Position numbers and translations under genes: made by a program
Shown: in pieces, positions 1-10,790 of the stretch
Layout: every line of letters starts with the position of its first letter
Numbering within the stretch: the first letter of the stretch is position 1
The notes under the pieces: generated by a model
Seen by the model: only the letters and a program-made list of their open reading frames with translations
Told to the model about the DNA's origin: nothing
Database searches by the model: none
DNA from: Mytilus edulis
Taxonomy: Eukaryota > Mollusca > Bivalvia > Mytilida > Mytilidae
DNA: 64,000 bases
Reading direction: 5' to 3'
Assembly (NCBI RefSeq): GCF_963676685.1
Contig: NC_092349.1
Location: forward strand, 41,741,426 to 41,805,425

Positions 1-1069
1 ATGTTATTCTTTTTTATGCTTATGGCTTTCAGTTTGGTCCGACTGAGGCTTACAATAAGGTGATTATACATCTATATATGATTTACAAAATTATTTGTGT
101 CTCTCAATTTTATAAAAATCGTTGAAATGAATGGATGGATCGAGTCTCGTTTCCGTTGAGCTTTGTTCGTGGTGGTTCTCTCTCGTCATATAGACAATTG
201 AGATACTTTGGTAGATCAAAACACATCTACAAGTAAACATTAAAACAAAATATATGGCAATATAAAACAATGCTTGCATTTCAATACTAAATGCTGGTCC
301 AGCTATATATATACAGTTTCAGTCTGGAACTAGTTCAACCAAGGATTTGTATAGTGAGATACTTTAAAAATCATTGGTTTAACCCCAGATACATAAAAAA
401 AAGATATGGTATTCAAGTGTATGTCTTGGGTTATAGTAGTCGCAGGTTCAACACAGAATAAAATGGTCGAAATTTTGAAAATCATGCAGTTATTGTTATT
501 ATTTGGCTTATAAATAAGTACACAACGATATAACTTCGTCGTTTTTCCGATAAGACCTCTTATACATTTCCCCACGAAGCTACGAAATGTGTTAAGATAT
601 AAACATATACATTTGAATATACATTGTTTCAAAATATTGATTTTTGAATTGGTTAAGTTTGTGACAAAAGTTTATCGTTGGTTAACCAGAGAAAATGACA
701 CATGCAACGTATTGCGTTAACATAAGAACAATAACTCTTACTACTTTTAACAGAAATATGTAAAGCTTACGTGTCTTTTCTTATCATGATTTGCCAAAAA
801 ATAATTAACCGTCGATGGTCTGATCAGAGACAAATAATATGTATCTTGTATGATGAAATGAATAAATGTAGGTATAATAAAAAAAAATGTATACATAATT
901 CAATTTAGGCTTTGAAAATAGTGTTTGAGTGTCGAAAAGTCGTTGGAAGTACATTTTTTTAAAAAGATACCTCTGGAGTACATTTCATATAAATTGAACC
1001 TGTATTTAAAGAGTACCTGTCTTAAGAGACCACTTTTTTGCGCTAACTCTTAAAACAGGTTTGACTGTA
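1..1069. other. AT-rich stretch with no recognised gene
   Basis: I see no coding region, RNA gene or complete mobile element here. The short open frames on the minus strand (around 91-279 and 330-632) have low-complexity composition and no recognisable motif. Around 1,010-1,070 the text 'CTTAAGAGACCACTT' and 'AAAACAGGTTTGACTGTA' resembles a short interspersed repeat that I associate with mussel DNA; this is a memory-based impression only. Confidence 0.5.
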
Positions 1070-2110
1070 CTTGATAAATTGCTTTCTTATTATGGTGATT
1101 TCGAAACGAAGTTTTGATTTTTCTACCCTATCAGGGACTTTCTATACTATACCCTGACCACTTTGCCTCATACTTTTATGAAGAAAAAAATCACTCTCCT
1201 TATCAAATGGGGATTTTAAAAGTCAGAAAGCGAATAAATATGTTCAAACTCATTTAGGTAATTTTTTTAGTAACAACAAACAAAAGAACTGTCAATTATA
1301 CCTGCTTTGATACGACCATTGCCATTGCATTTTACTAAATAACATTCTTATTCGCAATGGAGATTTCGTATATATCGTCAAATGACCTGTTTTTGTATTG
1401 CTATGAGTCATGATTTATGACTAAAATCAACAAAGGCCCGGTACAAAAAATGAATATAAAACTGTTATAAAATTGGATGAAATATTGGCTCTCAATAATG
1501 GCGACTTCAGTATGTACACTAAAGAGATTATCCGCTGAAATGACTTTAAGTAAAGCTTATACTAGCAATGAACCCTGCCCTTTCCCGGATCTTGACATCT
1601 ATATCTCTTACAGAAAGCTTTATACCAAAATGTATGATAAAAGTCGACGAATTTCCATTCTCTATTGTAGATTATCAATTTTTAGATGGAGACGTTCCCT
1701 TTTTACCATCTTATGGTGTTTATATCTCAACTTGATCGATTCGCTCGTGTATGCACATTTGTAACAACGTATTTGATTTTAACCAAAGAAATCTCTGTAT
1801 TACTGAAAAATTATTACACCAGGGTATTTAAAACATTTACTAAATTCTATCATTGATACAAGGAAATAATTTGGTAAATATAAATCAATGTGTAGACATC
1901 TTCTACGTTCAATTATCGATTTCATATCAAATCTTTTATGATAACATTCTATACAAAAGCACAAAAATGTCGACATTCACCTCAAAAGCTTACCAGGCCT
2001 TTAAACAGACTTATTCAGTTACGATACTGTCGTCAGGTAATTAAAGATGGCAAATTTTGGTATCAATATTGATTTGCTCATAGGGTCTTTTCATCGGAAA
2101 TAAACACATT
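1070..2110 (+). pseudogene. Degraded Penelope-like reverse transcriptase, copy 1
   Basis: Translating across frames on the plus strand recovers scattered blocks of a Penelope-like (PLE) reverse transcriptase that match the better preserved minus-strand copy at 3,540-5,172. The blocks are an LDKL..YYGDFE segment at about 1,070-1,105, FDFSTL, TLPH..MKKKITLLIKWGF, PFPDLDIYI at about 1,580-1,610, MYDK, and a C-terminal FYDNILYKSTK block near 1,935-1,970. Stops and frameshifts separate nearly every block, so it cannot be expressed. PLE reverse transcriptases copy their own RNA into the host chromosome. No GIY-YIG endonuclease domain was recognised downstream. The family call rests on motif similarity; the degraded state is directly visible. 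Confidence 0.75.
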
Positions 2111-2710
2111 TATTTTTAAACCAGTTGTTGACATGCTATGAGTAATGTTTTTCTCGTATATTTTATGATGGTATGAAACTAAACCCCTAACGAGAGGGAT
2201 TGTGCTTGATTTTCATATGATGAAGACATAATCTTTCAATCAGTTTAATTCTAAGGTCTGGAGCTGGCATGTCCGTAACTGCTTATAGTCCTTTGCCAAT
2301 AAATGTATCATTGTCATTTTGCTTAGTTTTTTTTTTTTTGTTACCTATTCTGAGACCGGACTCGGACTTCTTTTAGATCGAGTTTTACTGTGCGTCAGTA
2401 TTGCTGTGTGTTTGTTTATTCTACATTGGCTAAAGATATACAGGAACGGAGGGTTAAGAATTCACACAACATCATTAAACTGCTGTAATTTTGTTGCTGT
2501 CCTAATTTAGGAGCCTCTGGCCTTTGTAAGTCTTGTATTTTTTTAAATATTATTTCATTTACATGTTTTGGAGTATACTGTGACGTCCATTTTCATTGCA
2601 CTAATATACATTTTTGCGTAGGGACCAGCTGAAACCCGCTTACGAGTGATGGATTTTCCGGCTATGTTGAAGGACCCATTCCTCATTTCTATTCTCAATT
2701 TTATTCGTGC
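2111..2710 (+). repeat. 3' noncoding tail of PLE copy 1 with degenerate terminal module
   Basis: This stretch parallels the 3' flank of the other PLE copies (minus strand 2,873-3,540 and plus strand 10,190-10,790). Shared landmarks are 'AAACCCCTAACG', 'GATTGTGCTTGATTTTCAT', 'GGAGCTGGCATGTC' and finally a shortened version of the roughly 145-bp terminal module at about 2,620-2,710, which ends in 'ATTCTCAATTTTATT'. Frames opened here, such as the one at 2,319-2,510, are therefore repeat sequence, not genes. Confidence 0.65.
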
Positions 2711-2803
2711 TGGTTATCCTATAGTGTTTTTACTCCATATCGCGTTTATACTGTTTTCGAAATGTGAAGAAATAAGGTATTTAAAATAAAAAACAAAATG
2801 TAC

Positions 2804-2850
2804 AAATAAGGAGATGTGGTATGCTTGCTAAATGAGGCAAGTTGAAGAAA
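2804..2850 (+). repeat. Short fragment of an interspersed mussel-type repeat
   Basis: The text 'AAATAAGGAGATGTGGTATG' followed by 'CTAAATGAGGCAA' resembles the start of a very common short repeat that I associate with Mytilus. A longer relative lies inside the 3.7-kb transposon at 47,614-47,810 ('ACAATAAGGAAATTGGTATG ... AATGAGGCAACAA'). Confidence 0.4.
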
Positions 2851-2872
2851 TACCCATGAGCAAACAGTGATC

Positions 2873-3020
2873 AATAAAATTGAGAATGGAAATGGGGAAT
2901 GTGTCAAAGAGACAACAACCCGACCAAATAAAAAACAACAACAGAGGGTCACCAACAGGTCTTCAATGTAGCGAGAAATTCCCGCACCCGGAGGCGTCCT
3001 TCAGCTGGCCCCTAAACAAA
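2873..3020 (-). repeat. 145-bp terminal module, left copy, inverted relative to 6,430-6,577
   Basis: Starting at 'AAAATTGAGAATGGAAATGG' and ending near 'CAGCTGGCCCCTAAAC', this module is the reverse complement of the segment at 6,430-6,577 with only scattered mismatches. The two face each other across the PLE and LINE remnants. A third copy in plus orientation lies at 10,645-10,790 and a shortened one at about 2,620-2,710. In the PLE family the ends often carry such pseudo-LTR-like repeats, so I read it as the terminal repeat of the PLE family here. Confidence 0.7.
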
Positions 3021-3539
3021 TATATACTAGTCCAGTGATAATGAACGCCATACTAATTTCCAAATTGTACACAAGAAACTAAAATTAAAATAATACAAGA
3101 CTAACAAAGGCCAGAGGCTCCTGACTTGGGACAGGCGCAAAAATGCGGTTGGGTTAAACATGTTTGTTAGATCTCAACCCTCCCCCTATACCTCTAACCA
3201 ATGTAGAAAAGTAAACGCATAACAATACGCACATTAAAATTCAGTTCAAGAGAAGTCCGAGTCTGATGTCAGAAGATGTAACCAAAGAAAATAAACAAAA
3301 TGACAATAATACATAAATAACAACAGACTTCTAGCAGTTAACTGACATGCCAGCTCCAGACTTCAATTAAACTGACTGAAAGATTATGATTTCATCATAT
3401 GAACATCAGGCACAATCCTTCCCGTTAGGGGTTTAGTATCATACCATCATAACATATATGAGAAGAACATAACCCGTGTCATGCCAACAACTGTTTTTAG
3501 AATAAATGTGTTTAGTTCCGATGCAAGGACCTTATCAGT
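3021..3539 (-). repeat. 3' noncoding region of PLE copy 2
   Basis: Reading on the minus strand, this is the tail that follows the reverse transcriptase remnant. It shares the landmarks 'AAACCCCTAACG' and 'GAGCTGGCATGTCAGTTAAC' with the tails of the plus-strand copies. No open frame of note is present. Confidence 0.6.
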
Positions 3540-5172
3540 GACTCAATATTAACGCCAAAATATGCAATCTTTAATGACTTGACAACAGTATCGTAATTAT
3601 ATCCCTTCTTAAGAAGTCTATTTAAAGGTTTTGTAAGTTTCTGAGGTGAATACTGACACCTTTGTGCTTTATAAAGAATATTTCCATAAAAAATTGGATG
3701 TGAAATACCTGAACGTATTAGAAGTCTGCATGTTGAGCTATATTTACGAATGATGTCTTTATACCGATGATAAAATTTAGTAAATGTTTTGACTAGTTTG
3801 TGATATCGAAAACCCTGGTGTAATAATTTTTCAGTAATACATAAATTTCTCTCGTTAAAATCTAAAACATTGTTACATACACGAGCGAATCGTACAAGTT
3901 AAGATATATAAACACCGTAAGATGGTGACAAGGGAACGTCACCATCTGAAAACGGATAATTAACGATAGGAAATGAAAAATCATCCCTTTTATCATAAAT
4001 TTTAGTATTCAGCTTTCCATTAGTGATATAGATATCAAGATCGAGAAAAGGGAAGTGGTCATTGTTAGTATTAGCTTTATTTAAAGTAAGTTCAACAGGA
4101 TAAATTTCATTAATATACATACTGAAGTCGTCATTATTGAGAGCCAAAATATCATCCAAATATCTAAAAGTATTATTAAATTTGTTTATCAGATGTTGTT
4201 TCGATGGGTCTTTGCTTATTTTTGTCATAAATTGTAACTCATAACAATACAAAAACAGGTCCACAATAAGTGGTGCACAGTTAGTCCCATTGGAATTCCG
4301 ATAATCTGACGATATACGGAATCCCCAAAGCGAACAAAAATGTTATCTAGTAAAAATTCAAGGGCATATATAGTATCAAAGCATGTCCAATTAACATAGT
4401 TTTTTTGTTTATTGCTACTAAAAAATGACCTAACAGAGTTTGAACATATATATTCACATTCTGATTTTTTGAATGCCCATTTAATTAGGTGTGTGAATTT
4501 TTTCTTAATGAGAATGTGAGGCAATGTGGTATACAGGGTAGAAAAATCAAAACTTTGAACAGATTCAAAATCACCAATATAAGCATGCAATTTATCAAGT
4601 ACTTCCAACGAGTTCTTGACACTCCAAAAGTAATTTATTCCACTATTTTCGAAGGTTTTATTTGAACAATTTATTATCAGGTTTTTAATTGTACCAAGTG
4701 TGCTGGTAAGAAGAATAGACAATTTAGTAGTTGAACAATGGCTTGAAGACGAAATAAATCTATATTTGTAAGGGGTTTTGTGTAGCTTCGGAAGCCAATA
4801 CATAGTTGGGACTTTCATTGTATTTGGCTCTGCTTGTGAAGCGGTGGCTAAAAGTTTATGTTTGTTACAGATTTCGTTTTCTGAAAATGGAGTCAGTTGG
4901 AATGTTGGTGAATTGGTGATTTTCTTTTTCAGAACTTCAATGTAAAATTTACGTCAAACAATAATAATAATATTATTAGCAGCTTTATCGGCCGGGACAA
5001 AAACAAATTCCTTGGCTAGTTCTTTTAGTTTATGTTTGATACGAGAAATAGGTTTATTGTGATTATTGTTAATAGTAAAATGTTCTTTAAAATGTTGAAT
5101 ACGTATATCAACTATTTTCATACTTGAGTCCAAAGATTTTTTGTCAGCTTTTTCCCGTTTTATCCATTTCAT
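3540..5172 (-). pseudogene. Penelope-like reverse transcriptase, copy 2 (broken)
   Basis: This is the best preserved PLE in the window. Reading on the minus strand, the order is: an N-terminal block ending FVFVPADKAANN (5,172-4,960), WLPKLHKTPYKYRFI (about 4,800), the catalytic motif A block FDFSTLYTTLPH (about 4,550), the IGIPMG motif (about 4,300), the catalytic YLDD box (about 4,160), then PFLDLDIYI, KIYDKRDDF and a YGVYIS block. The gene is broken in at least three places: a stop after the N-terminal block (4,954), a one-base deletion just after IGIPMG (about 4,285) and a stop at 3,899 in the YGVYIS block. Further C-terminal similarity continues in frame to about 3,540. PLEs normally add a GIY-YIG endonuclease after the RT; I could not find one. 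Confidence 0.85.
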
Positions 5173-5253
5173 ATCAATAGACTACATTTCAATAGACTAC
5201 AGAACGGCCTTGAATAGCGAGCAAGCAAAATGAAATAGTAAGCTTTCAAAGTC

Positions 5254-6415
5254 CTAAGCATGACAAAATTTGAAACCCTTTTCTATTAAAAGAGTGTGTT
5301 CGCTAATTCTGAATTTTGTTAATAGTTTTCTGGAGTCAGAATGGTTATGTTTCAGGTAAAATTCTTGTTTTAAGTTAATCTTAATATTTTTGTATAGGAA
5401 AATTTTATCACTTTCATTTAAGTCCTCCATCTTTTTTCCAAATAGATTATTGAAAAAGACATTACAATAAGATTTAATTTGCTTTTTTATGTTATTTATT
5501 GCTGTACCTGTATTTTGTACAGTTGTTATTATTTCTGGATTAATATCTAATTCTGTTAAAATATCAGTAAGGTAAGTATACCATGTATATATTCCTTCTG
5601 AGTGCATTTTTCTACACATTTCAGACGCCTCTTTTAATAAGGGGTTTACATTTTGGGTTTCCAGACGGGAAAAGTATAGCAATGTTTGTGAGAGTATATA
5701 CTCTTCAATAGGGAGTCGACCAAGCTCTGTTCGTGTTGCTATATTTGACGAGGATTTTCTTACTCCAAGTATATGCTTACAGAATGAAAGGTGGACTTTT
5801 TCAGTGGGACTTTTGTCAATAAAAGATAACTTATCAACTGTCTGATTAGTTTTCTTTGCTCTCTCTTTAGCTCTATAATAGGTTATATATGTGTCCATAT
5901 AACATACTTCAGAGTTGTATGTTAACACTGGTTTTTCCATTGTTTCAAATAGATTACATGAAACATTTATAGGCAGCTCTCCAAGAGAGGATGTATAGGA
6001 CTTTAAAGAAAATAGTACTTTTCTAGCTTTTTGTGACAAGTCTAGTGTACTTTGTATAAATGAACCATTACATTTTATAACATTACCTAAACATTTATAT
6101 TCAGAAACATTCTCTAATGTTTCTCCGTTTATTTTTAAAGAAGTTGTCTTTTTTTTGCATTTTGATTGCCCTACTGTCATAGTTTTACTTTTTTTTAGTA
6201 TTCACTGCAAGTTGCCAGTTTTCACAGTAATCATTTAATTTATTTAAACTGTTTTGAAGTCCCTCTTGACATTCTGAGATAATGATCAGATCATCAGCAA
6301 ATAGAAGGCTTCCTATTTTTGATTCAATAAGACAGACTGGGTTTGAGTCTTGGCTATTGAAGATATCACTAATATCATTTATAAATATATTAAAGAGGGT
6401 GTGGCTTATTATCAC
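5254..6415 (-). pseudogene. 5'-truncated non-LTR retrotransposon (LINE) ORF2 C-terminal half
   Basis: Two minus-strand frames form one broken reading: 6,415-6,185 (76 residues) and 6,180-5,254 (308 residues, starting MTVGQSKC). The upstream piece begins inside a reverse transcriptase with LFNIFINDI and carries the catalytic FADD box (LLFADDLIII), then the NDYCENWQLAVNTKK block. The second piece continues with the YKCLGNVI block and a long C-terminal region ending with a Cys/His pair. A one-step frameshift lies at a run of T (A on the coding strand) near 6,183-6,196. FADD plus YKCLG are typical of jockey-superfamily-like LINEs; the exact clade is not clear. The 5' two-thirds, including the endonuclease, is missing. 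The piece abuts the PLE terminal module at about 6,415-6,430. Confidence 0.8.
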
Positions 6416-6429
6416 TGAACTAGTATATA

Positions 6430-6577
6430 TTTGTTGAGGGGCCAGCTGAAGGACGCCTCCGGGTGCGGGAATTTCTCGCTACATTGAAGACCTGTTGGTG
6501 ACCTGCTGCTGTTGTTTTTTCTATGGTCAGGTTGTTGTCTCTTTGACACATTCCCCATTTCCATTCTCAATTTTATA
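6430..6577 (+). repeat. 145-bp terminal module, right copy
   Basis: This runs from 'GAGGGGCCAGCTGAAGGACG' to 'CCATTCTCAATTTTATA' and is the inverted partner of 2,873-3,020. Similarity between the two even extends a short way outward into 'ATATATACTAGT(T/C)CAGTGATAAT', where the right-hand copy then enters LINE sequence and the left-hand copy enters the PLE tail. Confidence 0.7.
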
Positions 6578-7055
6578 CGAAAAACTAAGCATTATATATA
6601 CTTGATTAAACAGTTATTGGTCTCCTTTTCCTCAGTTCTAATGACTTTTTAATAAAAGAAACAACTGCTTTTATATCATTTGGTGCTGATGATTTAGTAT
6701 AATCACGAATTTATCAGTTGAGTTAAGTGTATTAAAATTGATATATTTGTCGAAGTAATATATACTTTTAAAATATATATAATTATTTTTTTTATTAATT
6801 TTACAGTTGAAGAAAAAATGGAATTCATCATCTTAATTATTACATATCTTATATTTTTTTCTTCATTTCTTTGTATTTTTGTATATCGTCTAGTTTCTAT
6901 TAAAATACTGTAGAAATGGGTAAATTATAAAAATAAATCAATTGGGTGCAATGATTCAACTGAAAAAAATATTTGGTTCTCTTGTTGAAATGATAAAAAT
7001 CGAACTATTCATTTGCAACAAATCGATATAAGCCTACGCAGCTATTTTTCCCAAA
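6578..7055. other. AT-rich stretch, nothing recognised
   Basis: I see only AT-rich sequence with short homopolymers. No repeat, RNA gene or coding region can be supported. Confidence 0.5.
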
Positions 7056-7439
7056 GCAAGAAATTATTAAACGTGTTGTTTTCAATTTTTTACATCACTG
7101 AGTCGATACCTCTGCTGGTGGACTATCAGTCCCCGAGGGTATCATCAGCTCAGTAGTCAGTACCTTTGTACTGACATGATTTAACAAACTTTACTAAATT
7201 TGCCCTTTTATAAATTTTTAAATTATCAAGAAACTGAGGTTTCAACTCCCACAGGCAAAGTCGGCTTTAGATGAATTTGGCTATTCATTTTAGGTATTTT
7301 TGACATACAGCTCTTCAACGGTTTCGGTACTTATACATCTTCGGATTTCAAATGTTTGGCTTTAAGCGTTCCTGATGAAGGTATATCTAGAAAAGTTCTT
7401 CGGACGCAAGAAATTATTAGATGTGTTGTTTTCAATTTT
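7056..7439 (+). repeat. Interspersed 'CTGGTGGACTAT' repeat flanked by 34-bp direct repeats
   Basis: A repeat with the core 'CTCTGCTGGTGGACTATCAG' and 'CCCCGAGGGTATCA' is bracketed by two direct repeats, 7,056-7,089 and 7,406-7,439 (GCAAGAAATTATTA... to ...GTTTTCAATTTT), which differ at two positions. A related, more degraded copy lies at 11,353-11,610. I associate this family with bivalve genomes. The direct repeats could be a long target duplication or parts of the element itself. Confidence 0.6.
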
Positions 7440-8259
7440 CCTCCCACTTTGATTTACTTACATTTTTCAAACAACAGGCAACTATACTAGCAGAACAAAG
7501 GATACATTTGGTCCATGTGAATGAAACAACTACACAAAAAATAGCGCTCCCTCTTTCAGAAATAGACAATCATTTACAGCTTTTCCTTCGTACATCCTTA
7601 AATCTATTTTCAATTGATTGATAGATTGATACATGAATATCTAACATATGTATAGTGTTGCACTTTTCTTATGTTTGTCTTAATATTGGTCCTTTGTTAT
7701 TTTATTGCATTTTATTGACTCAAAATTCAAAAGTACAATATTCAATATTCCCTTTACGTTTTTGCAGATATATTGAAAAGTTGGCTACCAATCTGCTGAA
7801 TTTGGCATATTGAATCAGCAGTAATTTTGTTTTCTGATACGTTATTCCCATTATGGATATTTCTAATACTTGGCTGTAAAACTGCATTTTACTCCAATTA
7901 TTCCGATATTTTGTTCTTGCTTTGTTAGGTGTAAGTTAAAATTGAATTAGCGTATTTTGACACCATTTTCAGAACTTAACAACTACTAAATTAGGGTTGC
8001 TGCTGACGAAATACCTTGGATCCCTAATGATTGATGTCATATCTTCAAACATTTGCATGACGCCACATTGACTTGATTGATTGTCATCGAATTTTTGTAT
8101 CACATACATGTTCCTTTTGTCGTAGCCACAACACTGAGCTCCTTAACTCATTTCAGAATAAGTCTACACATGTGATTTACCACCTGGATTTGAATGGTTA
8201 TGATCACCATGCTGACTAGCATAAGTTAAGCAGGAACTTCTTATGGTTTCCGAGTCGAT
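7440..8259. other. Stretch without recognised gene
   Basis: No coding region can be supported. Near 8,105-8,130 the text 'ATGTTCCTTTTGTCGTAGCC' resembles the PLE-associated text at 9,058-9,080 ('ATGTTCCTTATGTCGTAGCT'), so a short fragment of that 3' tail may be present. Otherwise nothing is seen. Confidence 0.4.
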
Positions 8260-8545
8260 TAACGAAAGGGTTTGTGTTGCTCAATCTTAACTTTGTATTG
8301 TAGTGTTTTGTGGCTTTGTTTTATCTTTCGACAATTTGCTTCTGTTTGGTGTTTTGTGGCTTGTAAAATTCTGCGTATTTTATCTTTTGCTTCTGTGTAG
8401 TGTTTTGTGACTTGTTGTTTTTGTCTACGTATTTTATCTTTCGACAATTTTGCATCTATTTAGTGTTTTGTGTTTTGTGGCTTGTTGTTTATGTCTGCGT
8501 ATTTTATATTTTGACCATTTTGTTGTTGTGTAGTGATTTGTGGAT
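8260..8545 (+). repeat. Degenerate minisatellite, period roughly 65-85 bp
   Basis: The phrases 'GTGTTTTGTGGCTTGT', 'CGTATTTTATCTTTCGACAA' and 'GCATCTATTTAGTGTTTTGT' recur four to five times with drift and unequal spacing. The minus-strand frame at 8,259-8,447 (repeated KDKIRR and TKH.TEA) is a translation of this repeat and not a gene. Confidence 0.65.
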
Positions 8546-8665
8546 CATTGGGTGCATCTTCTGATTCAAATAAGGTAACAAGCAAACAATAAATGGGTCA
8601 TAAATGCATCCCGTTACGTTGCTACAGCTTAACACATTTTTTATTTGTTATCCAATAACCGATTG

Positions 8666-9104
8666 TTCAATTACGACGAGATGGGAGCAAGACATGATTA
8701 CTGACATTATCAAGATGCTTGATTTCTTGATTGACAGCATATTTGTTACGTTTGGGAGACGTTTTTTCAACATACTATCGGCATTTACATGGAAACTAAT
8801 AGTGCACCTCTTCTTGCCGACTAGTTCTTTTATTCTTATAAGGTTGACGTCACACAGGAACTTCTTAGGAAGAAAGAAAAAAAAGATAGCAATATCCTTT
8901 AATTTTACTCTCTATATAGACGATGTTCTCTCACTAAATTATTCAAAATTTGGTGACTATTTTGAACGCATCTATCCCATCGAACTAGATATACAGTCAA
9001 GTTTGTCATCACTAGTTGGTTGTCCGTTACGGAATATCCGTTTCACAGATTATATCGGATATGTTCCTTATGTCGTAGCTACAATCTCGTTCTCTTATCA
9101 CTAA
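8666..9104 (+). pseudogene. Penelope-like reverse transcriptase fragment, second family
   Basis: The fragment opens with a RWEQDMITDIIKML block, then FLIDSIFVTFG, a damaged IG-type block (frameshifted at about 8,770-8,800), and a catalytic YIDD box inside FTLYIDDVLSLN, followed by YFERIYPIELDI. YIDD is the RT motif C. The sequence differs from copies 1, 2 and 4 (for example YIDDVLSL versus YLDDILAL), so it belongs to a separate PLE lineage. After about 9,010 the frame passes into other sequence (FTDYIGYVPYVVAT) that I regard as the element's 3' part after an internal deletion. It is clearly non-functional. Confidence 0.75.
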
Positions 9105-9380
9105 TATGACCTACCGAATTATACTATTTATCGGGGTTGTAATAACACGACGGGTGCCACATGCGGAGCATGATCTGCTTACCCTTCCTTAGCACATGCG
9201 ATCACATCCAGTTTTTGGTGCGTTTCGTGTTGCTTAGTCTTCAGTTTTCTTTGTTGTGTCTTGTGTACTTATTATTTGTCTGTTTGTCTTTTTCTTTTAT
9301 AGCCATGGTGTTGTCAGTTTGTTTTCGATCTATGAGTTTGAATGTCCCTCTGGTATCTTTCGTCCCTCTTTTGATTAGGA
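9105..9380 (+). repeat. 3' tail associated with the second PLE family
   Basis: This noncoding tail contains 'ACACGACGGGTGCCACATG', 'GTTTTTGGTGCGTTTCGTG' and 'GATCTATGAGTTTGAATGTC'. I recognise this text as a recurrent mussel repeat that follows PLE reverse transcriptases. The frame at 9,161-9,412 and its antisense are by-products of this tail. Confidence 0.5.
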
Positions 9381-9637
9381 CAAAGAAGGAGGCGATGAAT
9401 ATAACATATTGAAGAACAACTTGAATAAATGCTAGGTTATACCAAACTATGACAAAAAGGAACAATATTCACGCCAGGTATCTTTTTTGAAAATGACGCC
9501 AATAAGAGATGACAATACAGTGACATATGTGGCAAGGCCCAAGGAAAAGGCACATGAATGATATTAGTTTGAAGCAGCATGTGAAGAAAAAGGTAAAATA
9601 ACAAAAAATACCGACCTCCTGTATCAATATTCAGACT

Positions 9638-9750
9638 GTACAAGGACATCATTCTTGAATATAAATCGATATGCAGATATCTTATACGTTCAGGTATTTC
9701 ATATCCAATCTTTTATGGTAATGTTCTTTGCAGAGCACAAAAATGTATTC
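9638..9750 (+). pseudogene. PLE copy 4, short reverse transcriptase C-terminal piece
   Basis: In one frame this reads YKDIILEYKSICRYLIRSGISYPIFYGNVL, matching the C-terminal block of copy 2. It is cut at about 9,750 by the repeat inserted at 9,751-10,157 and resumes after it at 'CACCTCTAAAGCTAACCAAA'. Confidence 0.7.
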
Positions 9751-10157
9751 ATATTTTGTACCCATATTTTGACTGTTTTATTTATTGTGTCTGTTTAGTT
9801 AACGCATCAATGTAAATATAACGGAATTTATGGGAAAGGATTTGTATAGGATAGGCACTGCCTTTTGTCCAATCCCTTTGTTTAAATGTACATTTGATAT
9901 TTGAACAATAAAATATTTTGAATTGAATTGAATAACGGAATTTGATGAGACTGTCATCAAAGTGAGAGGGTTAGCGCTATAAAACCAGGATTAATCCACC
10001 ATTTTCTACATTTGAAAATGCCTGTACCAAGTCAGGAATATGACAGTTCTTGTCCATTCGTTTTTGATGCGTTTTGTTATTTGATTTTGCCATGTGATTA
10101 TGGACTTTCCGAATTGATTTTCCTCTAAGTTCAGTATTTTTGTGATTTTACTTTTCA
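9751..10157 (+). mobile_element. Short interspersed element inserted into PLE copy 4
   Basis: The insertion is flanked by ATTCA on both sides (about 9,749 and 10,160), a likely 5-bp target duplication. Its right part ('GATGAGACTGTCATCAAAG', 'ATGACAGTTCTTGTCCATTC', 'TTTCCGAATTGATTTTCCTC') is a repeat I associate with mussels. A reverse-oriented fragment of its end lies at 11,706-11,757 and a trace at 9,590-9,615. It is itself interrupted by a 102-bp LINE tail (9,830-9,931). Confidence 0.6.
9830..9931 (+). mobile_element. 102-bp 5'-truncated LINE 3' end with TTGAA-type tail
   Basis: The insert begins 'ATGGGAAAGGATTTGTATAG', carries AATAAA and ends in a microsatellite-like tail 'TTTTGAATTGAATTGA'. 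It is flanked by a perfect 12-bp target duplication, ATAACGGAATTT, at 9,818-9,829 and 9,932-9,943. Short inserts with a simple-repeat tail and a duplication of this size are typical of severely truncated LINE insertions. Confidence 0.7.
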
Positions 10158-10790
10158 TTCACCTCTAAAGCTAACCAAACCTTTCAACAGATTTTTTAAG
10201 AAGGGATATAGTTACGATACTGTTGTCCGATCATTAAAGATGGCATGTTTTGGCTTAATATTGATTCACTTATACTTGGTCTTTGCATCGGAACTTTTAT
10301 TCTAAAACCAGTTGTTGGCATGATACGGGTTATGTTCTTCTCATATATGTTATGATTGTATGATACTAAACCCCTAACGGGTGGGATTGTGCTTGATTTT
10401 CATATGATGAAGACATAATCTTTCAATATATTTAATTGAGGTCTTGAGCTGGCATGTCAGTAACTGCTAGTAGTCCTTTGTTAATTTATGTATCATTGTC
10501 ATTTCGCGTATTATATACTAGTAGTTACTTTTGTTACCTATTCTTACATCAGACTCTGATTTCTTTTAAACTTAGTTTTACTGTGAACATTGCTGTGTGT
10601 TTGTTTTTCTACATTGGCTTGATGTATAGTACTAATTTTTGTTTAGGGGCCAGCTGAAGCACGCCTCCGGGTGTGGGATATTCTCGCTGTGTTGAAGACC
10701 CATTGGCGGTCGGTGGCTGTTTTCTCCTCTTTGGTCGGGTTGTTGTCTCTTCGACACATTCCCCATTTCAATTCTCAATTTTATAATCAA
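10158..10790 (+). repeat. 3' tail and terminal module of PLE copy 4
   Basis: This resumes the PLE after the insertion ('CAACAGATTTTTTAAGAAGG', then the tail landmarks 'AAACCCCTAACGGGTGGGAT' and 'GAGCTGGCATGTCAGTAACT') and ends with a full terminal module at 10,645-10,790 ('GGGGCCAGCTGAAGCACGCC' to 'AATTCTCAATTTTATAA'). Frames at 10,454-10,925 are repeat-derived. Confidence 0.65.
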
